Assembly (NCBI GenBank): GCA_030673995.1
Contig: DAOUYU010000059.1
Location: forward strand, 1 to 9,467
DNA length: 9,467 nucleotides
Direction: 5' to 3'
Source: Candidatus Aminicenantota bacterium
GTDB lineage: Bacteria > Acidobacteriota > Aminicenantia > Aminicenantales > Aminicenantaceae
The first letter of the stretch is position 1, and every line of letters starts with the position of its first letter. Positions 1 to 5,974 of the stretch are shown one piece after another. The position numbers and the translations under genes were made by a program. A model generated the notes under the pieces. It saw nothing but the letters and a program-made list of their open reading frames with translations. It did no database searches and was not told the origin of the DNA.

Positions 1-1489
1 AGTAGCCTGAGGAGGACTGTCTGGAAGTCTGCGTCCTTTGCTGAGGTAATCTGGATTTATATCCTGGAATAGTGCGAGAGGAAATCCTTGAACTGTTGAT
101 TTTCGCAGGTCTTTCAGCTGTGTTTCTCCTCTCTTTCCCAGAAAGACTTCTGAAAGAAATCCGAGATGATTTCTTGGATGGAGTTAATATCGAACGTGAA
201 GAAATTGTCTTCCCTGAGTCATAACTTCTCTGTACCCTTCGAACGTTAGCTCGCGAGAGAACCTTATCGGCCGCCTTGTTGTTGAGGAGGGTGCGTTTCA
301 AAGCAGATCGAGGAGGTTGTTTTGCTGAAAGAGATATCTTCCCCAGATTTCTGATTTTATTCTGACTCAACGCAACCTTGGAAATACGACGCGCATGCAG
401 TTGATTCTTATGAATGACCGTCAAAGCCCTGGAGTTGATAGGGTAATGACGGTTATAATAGCGCCCATAGAAATTGTTGTTGATAATGACACCGGGATAT
501 CCATAATAGCTTAAAGGACACCATCCAATATGATTATATCCGTGATACCAGTGGACCCAGCCAGGACCCCAGATTCTGTTGGGAATCCAATACCAGCCAA
601 GCCCAAACCTCCAGTTCCATCTTCCATAATGGTGAACGCTCCATCCCCAGGAATCATAAGACACCCAATTCCAACCTATAAGAGGATACCAGATCCATCT
701 TCCATAATAATAAGGCCTCCAATCATTGTAAACATGGTGCGGTGTCCAGACATATCCATAAGGCTGCTCGTAAACCCAACGTCCGTTATCGGCTAATTCT
801 TCTTCATATTCATAAAGCTCATCCGGCAGATATCTCTGGGTAACAGTCTGAGTATAGAGAGTGTCTCGAGACCTGTTCCACTGAGCAAAACTGTCGCCAC
901 TGCCAGCAAAGAAATTATCAGGATCAGAAATGAAATGGCCATCCGAGATCATCATCTTCTCTTCACTCTTGACAATTATGGAACCTTCTTCCCCAGCAGC
1001 CTCCACTCTCCCTTCGTAAACAAAGAGTTCAGTTTCCTTGTTCTCTCTGACATCAAAGCGATACAGCCCTTCCTCTAATATATAAAAAGAAGCATCAGGA
1101 GTATGGATTTCAAAGTCCTTTTCTTCCTCAAGGAGATTAATCCTCAGATAAATGTTTCCAGAAAGCAAATGGAGTTTGATCTTGTTATATCCCTCTCTGG
1201 GAAGCTCTATGAAGTCAATTTGAGTGTTGCTGTTGATACGGAGATAATTCTTCTTACCAAAATGAATCGCTGCCCGGCCCTCCCGGGTTCCAAGCTTGTC
1301 TCCCTCTACAACAAGTAAATTTACTGTTCCTTCTTCATAACCCAAATCTTTTGCTCTCTGTATGAATACATCGCCTTTTACATAACTCAAGCGGGCAAAA
1401 CTGTAGCTGTAATTGCCTTCCTGCCCTGAAGAGACAGCAAAGGAAGTTAAAAAGGAAAAACAAGCTAAAAAAGCCAAAACCTTTTTCAT
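1..1489 (-). CDS. Secreted FecR-like/DUF6600 protein, 3' end outside window
   Basis: Translating the minus strand from the ATG at 1489 gives 496 codons with no stop up to the left edge, so the C-terminus is missing. A strong ribosome site (GGAGGAG) precedes the ATG. Residues 1-22 form a signal peptide (MKKVLAFLACFSFL...), so the product is exported. Residues about 33-180 resemble a FecR-type beta domain (SYVKGDVFIQRA, GDKLGTREGRAAIHFG, LFVYEGRVEA). Residues about 237-335 are extremely rich in Trp, Tyr and Gly and carry the DUF6600 pattern (PYGYVWTPHHV, WRPYYYGRWIW, WGWSVHHYGRW, WGPGWVHW, GWCPLSYYGYPG). From about 340 on the chain is basic and Ser/Arg/Gln-rich, probably disordered. DUF6600 has no known biochemical role; a periplasmic or surface role is an inference. 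The Cys at residue 10 is too early for a lipobox. Confidence 0.85.
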   Translation of the reverse strand, partial: MKKVLAFLACFSFLTSFAVSSGQEGNYSYSFARLSYVKGDVFIQRAKDLGYEEGTVNLLVVEGDKLGTREGRAAIHFGKKNYLRINSNTQIDFIELPREGYNKIKLHLLSGNIYLRINLLEEEKDFEIHTPDASFYILEEGLYRFDVRENKETELFVYEGRVEAAGEEGSIIVKSEEKMMISDGHFISDPDNFFAGSGDSFAQWNRSRDTLYTQTVTQRYLPDELYEYEEELADNGRWVYEQPYGYVWTPHHVYNDWRPYYYGRWIWYPLIGWNWVSYDSWGWSVHHYGRWNWRFGLGWYWIPNRIWGPGWVHWYHGYNHIGWCPLSYYGYPGVIINNNFYGRYYNRHYPINSRALTVIHKNQLHARRISKVALSQNKIRNLGKISLSAKQPPRSALKRTLLNNKAADKVLSRANVRRVQRSYDSGKTISSRSILTPSKKSSRISFRSLSGKERRNTAERPAKINSSRISSRTIPGYKSRLPQQRTQTSRQSSSGY

Positions 1490-1540
1490 CTTCCTCTCCT
1501 CCTTTAATTTCCTAATTCAGGAATAGTTCAGATTAACTAT

Positions 1541-1560
1541 AAAGCAATAAATATGCCAAC
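1541..1560 (-). promoter_or_regulatory. Possible sigma-54 promoter of the DUF6600 gene
   Basis: Read on the minus strand, this stretch contains TTGGCAT, five bases, then TTGCTTT. The GG of the -24 element (1557-1556) and the GC of the -12 element (1545-1544) are separated by exactly ten bases, as sigma-54 promoters require. Transcription would begin near 1532, leaving a leader of about 42 bases before the ATG at 1489. I found no good -10 box at a usual distance from TTGGCA, which favours sigma-54 over sigma-70. It is a single short match with no visible activator site, so chance cannot be excluded. Confidence 0.4.
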
Positions 1561-1601
1561 TCATTCTCTCCCTATACGGAAGAAAAGAAAGGAGGGAATG
1601 G

Positions 1602-1619
1602 TGTCCTTGATTAAGGACA
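1602..1619 (-). terminator. Short hairpin after the Spy-like gene
   Basis: A 7-bp perfect inverted repeat (TGTCCTT/AAGGACA) with a 4-base loop lies about 40 bases past the stop of the Spy-like gene. No T-run follows on the minus strand, so a classical intrinsic terminator is not supported. It could instead be an operator ahead of the DUF6600 gene. Confidence 0.2.
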
Positions 1620-1659
1620 GATGACAACTTATTGAGTCAGAATGAAAAAAGACGGCAGG

Positions 1660-2235
1660 CTATCTCCACCTTCGCCAGCTATTCAAAAATAGGCATCCTC
1701 TAAAATGCCGCCCTCTCCAGAAAAAACGCATTCTATCCATCTGTCGAAAACGACCGCTCCCAAAAAATCCTCCGCGGCCTAAAAACCTGATTCTCTGAAA
1801 CCCTCTTCTCTGCGCTATTCTCTTCTTGGCCTTTTCGAGCTTCTCCAACTGCTCAGGAGTCAATATCTTTTTTATTTCCTTTTTATGCATAATCACTTGT
1901 GTTAAATGACCGGATCTCAGTTTTGCTTTTTCTTGATATAATCCCCGGATTACTTTCTCATTGGCTTCCGGGTCGCGCATCATCCGGGCCATTTTTTTTC
2001 GAACTTCCCTCATCTTGCTCTGGAATTCTCTCCTCTCCTCCTGTCTCATTTTTCTGAATTCTACCAATTTCGATTCCTGCTCGGGAGTCAAATCAAGAAA
2101 ATTCTCAGAATCCACGGGATAATCGCCGGTTAAAACCTCTTCAGGTCTGCTGGACTCTTCACCAAGAACACCGGAAGGAAAAAGACTGAAGCACAAAAAA
2201 ACAAGGATAAAAGCCATAACATATCTTTTCATCAT
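1660..2235 (-). CDS. Spy/CpxP-like periplasmic LTxxQ protein
   Basis: A 191-residue protein with a signal peptide at residues 1-25 (MMKRYVMAFILVFLCF..., probable cut after VLG). Two LTPEQ motifs at about 49-53 and 125-129 are the signature of the Spy/CpxP/ZraP family, whose members are helical periplasmic chaperones or metal-responsive stress proteins. Between them runs a charged helical segment (EFRKMRQEERREFQSKMREVRKKM as key region, about 59-82) typical of the cradle-shaped dimer. Residues 144-191 form an Arg/Gly/Phe-rich tail ending in WRRWR, longer than in E. coli Spy. Two adjacent ATGs are available. The one at 2232 is six bases from the GGAGG site (2239-2243), against three bases for the one at 2235, so 2232 may be the true start. 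No two-component regulator is adjacent, so whether it responds to metal or envelope stress is unknown. Confidence 0.8.
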   Translation of the reverse strand: MMKRYVMAFILVFLCFSLFPSGVLGEESSRPEEVLTGDYPVDSENFLDLTPEQESKLVEFRKMRQEERREFQSKMREVRKKMARMMRDPEANEKVIRGLYQEKAKLRSGHLTQVIMHKKEIKKILTPEQLEKLEKAKKRIAQRRGFQRIRFLGRGGFFGSGRFRQMDRMRFFWRGRHFRGCLFLNSWRRWR

Positions 2236-2309
2236 AAGCCTCCTTTATGATTCTTTAGATATTTTAGACAACAAGAAAAGCAAATCCTTGGCTATGCTGT
2301 AAAAAAAGA

Positions 2310-2440
2310 AAGGGGGCAGATCCTCATTTATTCACTCGGCCTTCGACAGAATAAGCTTCAGATATTCAGTTTCTGCTCTTTATCTGCAATATCGCAAACA
2401 TTCAGTAAACATTCGGTGAGAAATGAGTGTCTGCCCCCTT
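2310..2440. mobile_element. 131-bp inverted-repeat element (MITE-like)
   Basis: The ends are perfect 11-bp inverted repeats (AAGGGGGCAGA at 2310-2320, TCTGCCCCCTT at 2430-2440). After two mismatched positions the match continues with CTCATTT (2323-2329 against 2421-2427) and then TCAC. An inner hairpin pairs 2361-2369 with 2384-2393 (GATATTCAG against CTG-C-AATATC). It has no open frame of its own. The outline resembles the non-autonomous repeats linked to REP-associated Y1 tyrosine transposases, whose ends often read as a purine-rich GGGG-CAG sequence; that link is from recollection. No clear target duplication is visible. Confidence 0.6.
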
Positions 2441-2474
2441 GGATACGGAAGGTTCGAAAGAATTCTCCCTCCTT

Positions 2475-2493
2475 AGAGAGGGAATCCCTCTCT
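2475..2493. terminator. Near-perfect palindrome past the 65-residue gene
   Basis: AGAGAGGG, a 3-base centre and CCCTCTCT form an 8-bp GC-containing stem about 50 bases past the stop of the minus-strand gene at 2545. It could end the porin transcript, but no T-run follows it in that direction. It may also be a free-standing repeat. Confidence 0.3.
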
Positions 2494-2544
2494 CAAAGGG
2501 AACAACCGAAAAACTCTTACGCGATTTTAGACTTAAAGAAAATA

Positions 2545-2742
2545 CTATCCCTTTTTCAGGATAGGCATACCTGTTCTTTCTGTCTCCATTACTTTGTAGC
2601 CATCGGGAACTTCGTCCAACGAATCTGCCCTGACATCACGAGCAAAGAAGTAGATTCTCTGAATACGGCCACCTTTCAGGTTAACATCCTTGAAATGAAG
2701 ATAGTATTTTACCCCTTTTTTGTTAGTGAATTCATACGCCAT
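2545..2742 (-). CDS. Conserved-looking 65-residue protein, unknown function
   Basis: A short protein (MAYEFTNKKGVKYYLH...TGMPILKKG) with GGAGG eight bases before the ATG. It starts 34 bases after the porin stop, on the same strand, so it is probably co-transcribed. There is no signal peptide or membrane segment, so it should be cytoplasmic. The pattern FTNxKGxxYYLH followed by RIQRIYFFARDV and GYKVMETERTGMPIL looks like alternating beta strands. I recall similar short hypothetical proteins in environmental bacteria but know no assigned function. Clear ribosome site, balanced composition and position after the porin argue that it is a real gene rather than a chance frame. Confidence 0.7.
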   Translation of the reverse strand: MAYEFTNKKGVKYYLHFKDVNLKGGRIQRIYFFARDVRADSLDEVPDGYKVMETERTGMPILKKG

Positions 2743-2776
2743 TTACTTTACCTCCAAATTAAATTTTACTCATTGC

Positions 2777-4093
2777 TTAAAAATTAAATCCGATACTTAT
2801 CCCAATAAGATGGGCAGTTGTAGAATATGCGCCCTCTCCAAGGTTTGCACCAGTGGAGGGATCAATCAAAAGTGGAATATTCCTGTTCGGGCTTGTTCTG
2901 TCTAGAAAAGGCTCGAACTGATAGGCTACATCGATGACGAATTTACCGAGTTTATAACCGAAACCTGCTGTGATAGCCCACCGGTCCGAATCAGGCAGTA
3001 TGGGATCCATAGTATCTATAGGCTGGGGTGTTTGGTCATAAAGGAATCCGCCTCTCAAGTCGAGATTATCATTCAATGTGTATTGAAAGCCCACTCGAAA
3101 AATAAAAGAATTCTTCCAGTTTTCTTCAACAACCTTATCTTCTAAACCAGGGGGGTATAAGGCTTCAATACCGGGAACATCAAGAGCAACCACAAATTCA
3201 TCATAGCTGCTCCACAGGACGAAATGAAGATCTACGGCAACCAACACCTTCTCGGTTAGATTAAATGCTACACCCAAGCCAAAAATATGAGGCAGATTGA
3301 AGCTCGTTGAAGCCGTCCCAGTCAAACTATCGGGAGCAAGAGGATTAAGCGCCTGGACCTGCGTTAAATCCAGCATGAGATCTCCATCCTTATAATCAAG
3401 CTCGAATCCACCGCGCCAGTTAAAACCCAAGGAAAAACTCCCTTCCCTGTAAAGAAATCCAGCATTAAGTCCCCATCCTTTTCCAGTAACCTCTAAAATT
3501 GCGGGAACATCAGCAATGACAGGGGGTGGACCTGCAGCAAGAATAAAAGGCTCAGTGAGATTAAACTCTAAAATCGAATGGACATAGGAAGCGCCAACAG
3601 CCACAGATAGATTTTCGTTAACTTTGAAAGCCAAGGTAGGATTGAAGAAAAACGTCTTCATATCACTTTTTGTAGAAATGTACCTCAGTGGAAAAGGCTT
3701 CTCTGCAGTGTTAGGCCATTCGAGTCCGAGGCCGTAAGGAGTGAAAAAACCAAAACCGGCGGTAATCCTATCGCTGATCTTATGCGAAATGTAAGCAGTA
3801 GAAGGGTAAAACCATTGGCTCTTCGCATCAAAGGATTCTCCTAAATTCATCAGGTTTACCGAAGCGTTCGATGTGATCAGAGTTGTTCCTACAGAAACCT
3901 GGGTTCCATCCAGCCAGGCTATGCCGGCAGGATTGTGAAAAATAGCTGTCGGATTATTGGCAATAGCAACAAAGGCACCCCCCATTGCCATCGCTGCTGC
4001 ACCGTGCTCATAGATGAGAAAACCTGAACCATGAGATAATGGACTAAGAACTAAGAGAGAAAACAAAGCTAGGATAACAATCTTTTTCTTCAT
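2777..4093 (-). CDS. FadL/OmpP1/TodX-family outer-membrane porin
   Basis: A 438-residue protein with a signal peptide at 1-22 (MKKKIVILALFSLLVL..., cut near SHG). Mature residues begin SGFLIYEHGAAAMAMGGA, then AIANNPTAIFHNPAGIAWLDG at about 43-63. This AxxNNPxxxxxNPAG pattern is the N-terminal hallmark of the OMPP1/FadL/TodX family. These are 14-stranded barrels that move hydrophobic compounds such as long-chain fatty acids or aromatics across the outer membrane. The length matches the family (about 420-450). The chain has alternating hydrophobic strands and ends in GFNF, the terminal aromatic signal for barrel assembly. The ATG follows GGAGG by five bases. Substrate cannot be read from sequence, and no fatty-acid or aromatic catabolism genes are adjacent. 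The 65-residue gene follows in the probable operon. Confidence 0.9.
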   Translation of the reverse strand: MKKKIVILALFSLLVLSPLSHGSGFLIYEHGAAAMAMGGAFVAIANNPTAIFHNPAGIAWLDGTQVSVGTTLITSNASVNLMNLGESFDAKSQWFYPSTAYISHKISDRITAGFGFFTPYGLGLEWPNTAEKPFPLRYISTKSDMKTFFFNPTLAFKVNENLSVAVGASYVHSILEFNLTEPFILAAGPPPVIADVPAILEVTGKGWGLNAGFLYREGSFSLGFNWRGGFELDYKDGDLMLDLTQVQALNPLAPDSLTGTASTSFNLPHIFGLGVAFNLTEKVLVAVDLHFVLWSSYDEFVVALDVPGIEALYPPGLEDKVVEENWKNSFIFRVGFQYTLNDNLDLRGGFLYDQTPQPIDTMDPILPDSDRWAITAGFGYKLGKFVIDVAYQFEPFLDRTSPNRNIPLLIDPSTGANLGEGAYSTTAHLIGISIGFNF

Positions 4094-4177
4094 TTAAACC
4101 TCCAAAAAATAAATTGCACCTTTCATCTGAAATTTTTTCAACGAGTGCCTCCGCTCAATTCTTTATTCTTGTCCAAG

Positions 4178-4206
4178 TATTTATAAGAAACAGACAATAA
4201 TGTCAA
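4178..4206 (-). promoter_or_regulatory. Sigma-70-type promoter of the porin gene
   Basis: On the minus strand a perfect TTGACA (4206-4201) is followed by TAAATA at 17 bases (4183-4178) or TATAAA at 15 bases (4185-4180). Transcription would start near 4171-4175, giving a leader of about 80 bases before the ATG at 4093. A short inverted repeat, GACA-ATAA-TGTC (4193-4204), overlaps the -35 box and could be a repressor site. Confidence 0.6.
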
Positions 4207-4413
4207 GATAAAATTTGAAAAATATCAGGGGCGGCTCATGATATTTTCCTGCACTGGCCTTTCCATTTTCATTGTCATATATTGGAAAGATAAGACAGTT
4301 TGCCAAATTAAGACTCATCTTGAGCGATCAAAATCCTATTCATCACCCGACTCAATTTTTTATCATCCTGAAATTGATGCTGTATAAAACAATAGCTTTT
4401 TAATAATATTTAT
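4207..4413. other. Divergent intergenic spacer, nothing recognised
   Basis: This stretch separates the porin promoter from the plus-strand promoter of the sulfoxide reductase gene. I see no credible open frame, RNA gene or long repeat here, only AT-rich sequence. Confidence 0.5.
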
Positions 4414-4440
4414 AAATATTTTAAATATTTTAAATATTTT
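4414..4440 (+). repeat. Three tandem 9-bp AT repeats, UP-element-like
   Basis: AAATATTTT occurs three times head to tail, ending one base before the -35 box of the plus-strand promoter. Such A/T tracts at this position resemble UP elements bound by the alpha subunit of RNA polymerase, which would strengthen the promoter. The stimulating role is an inference. Confidence 0.55.
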
Positions 4441-4441
4441 C

Positions 4442-4471
4442 TTTACATTCTTCTTTTTTTTGTTTTATAAT
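4442..4471 (+). promoter_or_regulatory. Sigma-70 promoter of the sulfoxide reductase gene
   Basis: TTTACA (4442-4447) and a perfect TATAAT (4466-4471) are 18 bases apart, directly after the AT-rich triplicate. Transcription should start near 4478. This leaves a leader of roughly 215 bases before the preferred ATG at 4695, unusually long for a small housekeeping gene. Confidence 0.65.
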
Positions 4472-4478
4472 GATAATG

Positions 4479-4694
4479 GTTTTCTTTCGCGGGCTGGAGA
4501 GAACCCCCACCTTTTTGGTTCCCATCATCAACCCCCCTTTTGCTGACAACAGCCCGCACTTCCAAAAGGGGAAGTGGGGACGTTCCTCTCTTCTCTAAGA
4601 CTTCTTGACTCATGATTTCCAGGGTGCTACATTGATGACTGTTCTTAAAACTAGCCTGGATTATTCACGAGTTAGTGCGGTACAGAGGATGATC
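4479..4694 (+). promoter_or_regulatory. Structured leader upstream of the sulfoxide reductase
   Basis: Several stems can form. GCGGGCTG (4489-4496) pairs with CAGCCCGC (4550-4557). Inside it GAACC (4501-4505) pairs with GGTTC (4517-4521). CACTTCC (4557-4563) pairs with GGAAGTG (4570-4576). Competing pairings exist: CCCCTTTTG (4534-4542) with CAAAAGGGG (4563-4571), and GAGAGAACCCCCAC (4497-4510) imperfectly with GTGGGGACGTTCCTCTC (4574-4590). It matches no riboswitch class I know. It may be a regulatory leader, or a REP-like repeat that landed between promoter and gene; GGGGACGTTC followed by TTGACT resembles ends of Y1-transposase elements as I recall them. No terminator with a U-run is present. 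Confidence 0.4.
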
Positions 4695-5159
4695 ATGTTC
4701 GATAAAGAAATGCTCGAAAGGAGATACAAAAGAATTTACCAACAACTTCAGGAACTCCTTCTAAAAACTGAAAGCAAAACAGCACGCATGGCAACGGTCA
4801 CGGCTCTCCTCCATCATAAAATTCCCCATTTTTTCTGGACAGGCTTTTATGTGCTTATCGATGAAGAATTGACTATCGGCCCCTACCAGGGCCCTTTGGC
4901 CTGTCAAGTTCTGGAGAGAAAAAAAGGGATTTGCTGGGCAGGTCTTGAACAGAAAAAAACAATCATTGTGCCAGATGTCCATAAATATCCAGGCCATATA
5001 GCTTGCGACAGCCGCTCAAATTCAGAAATAGTGGTTCCCCTGCTTAATCTTAATGAGGGCAATCAAGCGTGGGCCGTACTCGATGTGGACAGCCGAAAAT
5101 TCGAAGCCTTTTCAGAAGTGGATAAAGACTGGCTTGAGAAAATTGTCAAGTTAATTTAG
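4695..5159 (+). CDS. msrC: Free methionine-(R)-sulfoxide reductase (GAF domain)
   Basis: A cytosolic GAF-domain enzyme of the YebR/fRMsr family, which reduces free methionine-R-sulfoxide, repairing oxidised methionine pools with thioredoxin as usual donor. Almost the whole 154-residue chain is the GAF fold: FFWTGFYVLI, GPYQGPLAC, GICWAG, IIVPDVHKYPGHIACDS, SNSEIVVPL, VLDVDSRKFEAF. All three conserved cysteines are present at residues 70, 80 and 104 (PLAC, GIC, HIAC), so an active reductase is likely. The frame also opens upstream (TTG 4605, ATG 4635, ATG 4689). I chose ATG 4695 because AGAGG lies six bases before it and because MFDKEMLERRYKRIYQQL matches where the family normally begins; family length is about 150-165. 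It stands alone on the plus strand, divergent from the porin and convergent with the peptidase operon. Confidence 0.88.
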   Translation: MFDKEMLERRYKRIYQQLQELLLKTESKTARMATVTALLHHKIPHFFWTGFYVLIDEELTIGPYQGPLACQVLERKKGICWAGLEQKKTIIVPDVHKYPGHIACDSRSNSEIVVPLLNLNEGNQAWAVLDVDSRKFEAFSEVDKDWLEKIVKLI

Positions 5160-5170
5160 GGATCCGTTCC

Positions 5171-5193
5171 TTAACCTGAATAATTCAGGCTAA
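5171..5193. terminator. Hairpin between convergent genes
   Basis: CCTGAA (5175-5180) and TTCAGG (5184-5189) form a stem that extends to TTA/TAA after one mismatch, giving about nine pairs around a 3-base loop. It lies between the stop of the plus-strand reductase (5159) and the stop of the minus-strand M20 remnant (5194), where a two-way terminator would be expected. The following T-rich tract is poor on both strands, so efficiency is doubtful. Confidence 0.4.
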
Positions 5194-5896
5194 TTATTGA
5201 AGACAGCAAATCAAAAGCAAAATCTGTTTCATTGCCAGAAAAAGCCCCTCTATATCAGCCTCTTCTCTGAGGCTGTGTTTGTACCGGCCATAAGTCCGGC
5301 CTAAATTCACGGAGAGAATACCCTTTTCTATGCCCACGTTGGCTTCCGTTGAGCCCAGAGGGCCTACTTCTATATCTTTAATTTCGAGAAACCTGAGGAT
5401 GTCGACAACCGTCTTGACCAGAAAGGATTTGCCGGCTCCAGGGATCTGGTAAGCCATTGAGCGGGGATTTAGCTGCATTTCTAGCTCAACTCCCTCTTCG
5501 AAGGCAATTCCCCTCTCTTTTAACCTTGATCTTCCAAACTCCTTGAAAAACTGTATCCATATGAGCGGAAATAATGATTTTCTTTCCCTGGTCAGAACCT
5601 TTCCAAATGCCGATGGCATTTCCTGTGCGGTCAATTAAGACCTCATCCAGCCCAGCCGCTTCAAACTGCTCTTTCATATAATTGGCTCTTTTTTCCTCAT
5701 GCCCTGAAGGAGCGGGAATTTCCGTGAGATAGATCCATTCTTTGATGATTTTTTCCCTGTTTTTCTCAATATAGGAAAATATTTTTTTAACCAAACGGGA
5801 ATCCACGATCTTGGGAGTAAACAGTGATTTTTCTCCATGCAGGCCAAAATCCGGAATTTGGATAAAAAAGAAGAGAAGAAATACTATCAGTATCAT
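5194..5896 (-). pseudogene. M20-family metallopeptidase remnant, internally deleted
   Basis: Two overlapping minus-strand frames carry the two ends of one M20 peptidase. The first (5896 to 5486) has a signal-like start (MILIVFLLFFFIQIP), then EIPAPSGHEEKRANYMKEQF and SAHMDTVF with the first metal-binding His and Asp (H112, D114), continuing to KVKREGN. The second frame (entered near 5504-5527, stop at 5194) resumes with KERGIAFEEGVELEMQ, GPLGSTEANVGIEKG and YKHSLREEAD, the C-terminal end with the last metal-ligand His. Missing are the central DD and EE metal-binding segments and the dimerisation domain, roughly 170-200 residues. Total coding length is about 234 codons against 400-450 in intact relatives. 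The start lacks a Shine-Dalgarno site, and an in-frame stop lies just upstream at 5900-5902. Before damage it was probably a secreted aminopeptidase or tripeptidase acting with the M64 enzyme. An assembly or sequencing error cannot explain so large a missing block. Confidence 0.8.
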
Positions 5897-5974
5897 GGGT
5901 CAGTTCTTGAATCTTGACACAGTCTTGACTTCTTACTCACTTTGTTATGTGTCAAGGTTCAAGAATCGATCCCA
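5896..5974. repeat. 79-bp palindromic repeat between M64 and M20 genes
   Basis: The left arm (5896-5921) and right arm (5948-5974) are inverted copies. The inner 18 positions pair throughout with one T-G wobble (TTCTTGAA.CTTGACACA), and the outer part continues as GGGTC against GATCCC with one bulged base. The loop is about 26 bases (5922-5947). The element contains the stop codon of the M64 gene (5959-5961) and the first base of the M20 start codon. Its outline, GGGTCAG then TTCTTGAA then TTGACAC, resembles REP-type repeats associated with Y1 tyrosine transposases as I recall them. As RNA it would also form a stable hairpin that could end or protect the M64 message; there is no T-run. Confidence 0.7.

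Noticed and set aside
530..1318. Plus-strand open frames at 530-796 and 1103-1318
   Set aside because: Both are antisense to the DUF6600 gene; the Pro-rich reading is the complement of Trp/Gly codons.
1460..1489. Lipoprotein signal in the DUF6600 protein
   Set aside because: The only early Cys is at about residue 10, inside the hydrophobic core, too near the start for a lipobox.
2416..2787. 123-codon plus-strand open frame
   Set aside because: It begins inside the inverted-repeat element and runs antisense to the 65-residue gene; no recognisable protein pattern.
4476..4598. A 40-codon plus-strand frame in the leader (MVFFRGLERTPTF...)
   Set aside because: Its ATG lies at or before the predicted transcript start and has no ribosome site. 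The Pro-rich reading follows from C-runs in the hairpins.
4605..4694. Longer N-terminus of the sulfoxide reductase from TTG 4605 or ATG 4635
   Set aside because: No good ribosome site at either, and the family normally begins near the ATG at 4695, which has AGAGG six bases upstream.
5486..5634. Programmed frameshift in the M20 gene
   Set aside because: Catalytic and dimerisation segments are absent, so a frame change alone could not restore an active enzyme.
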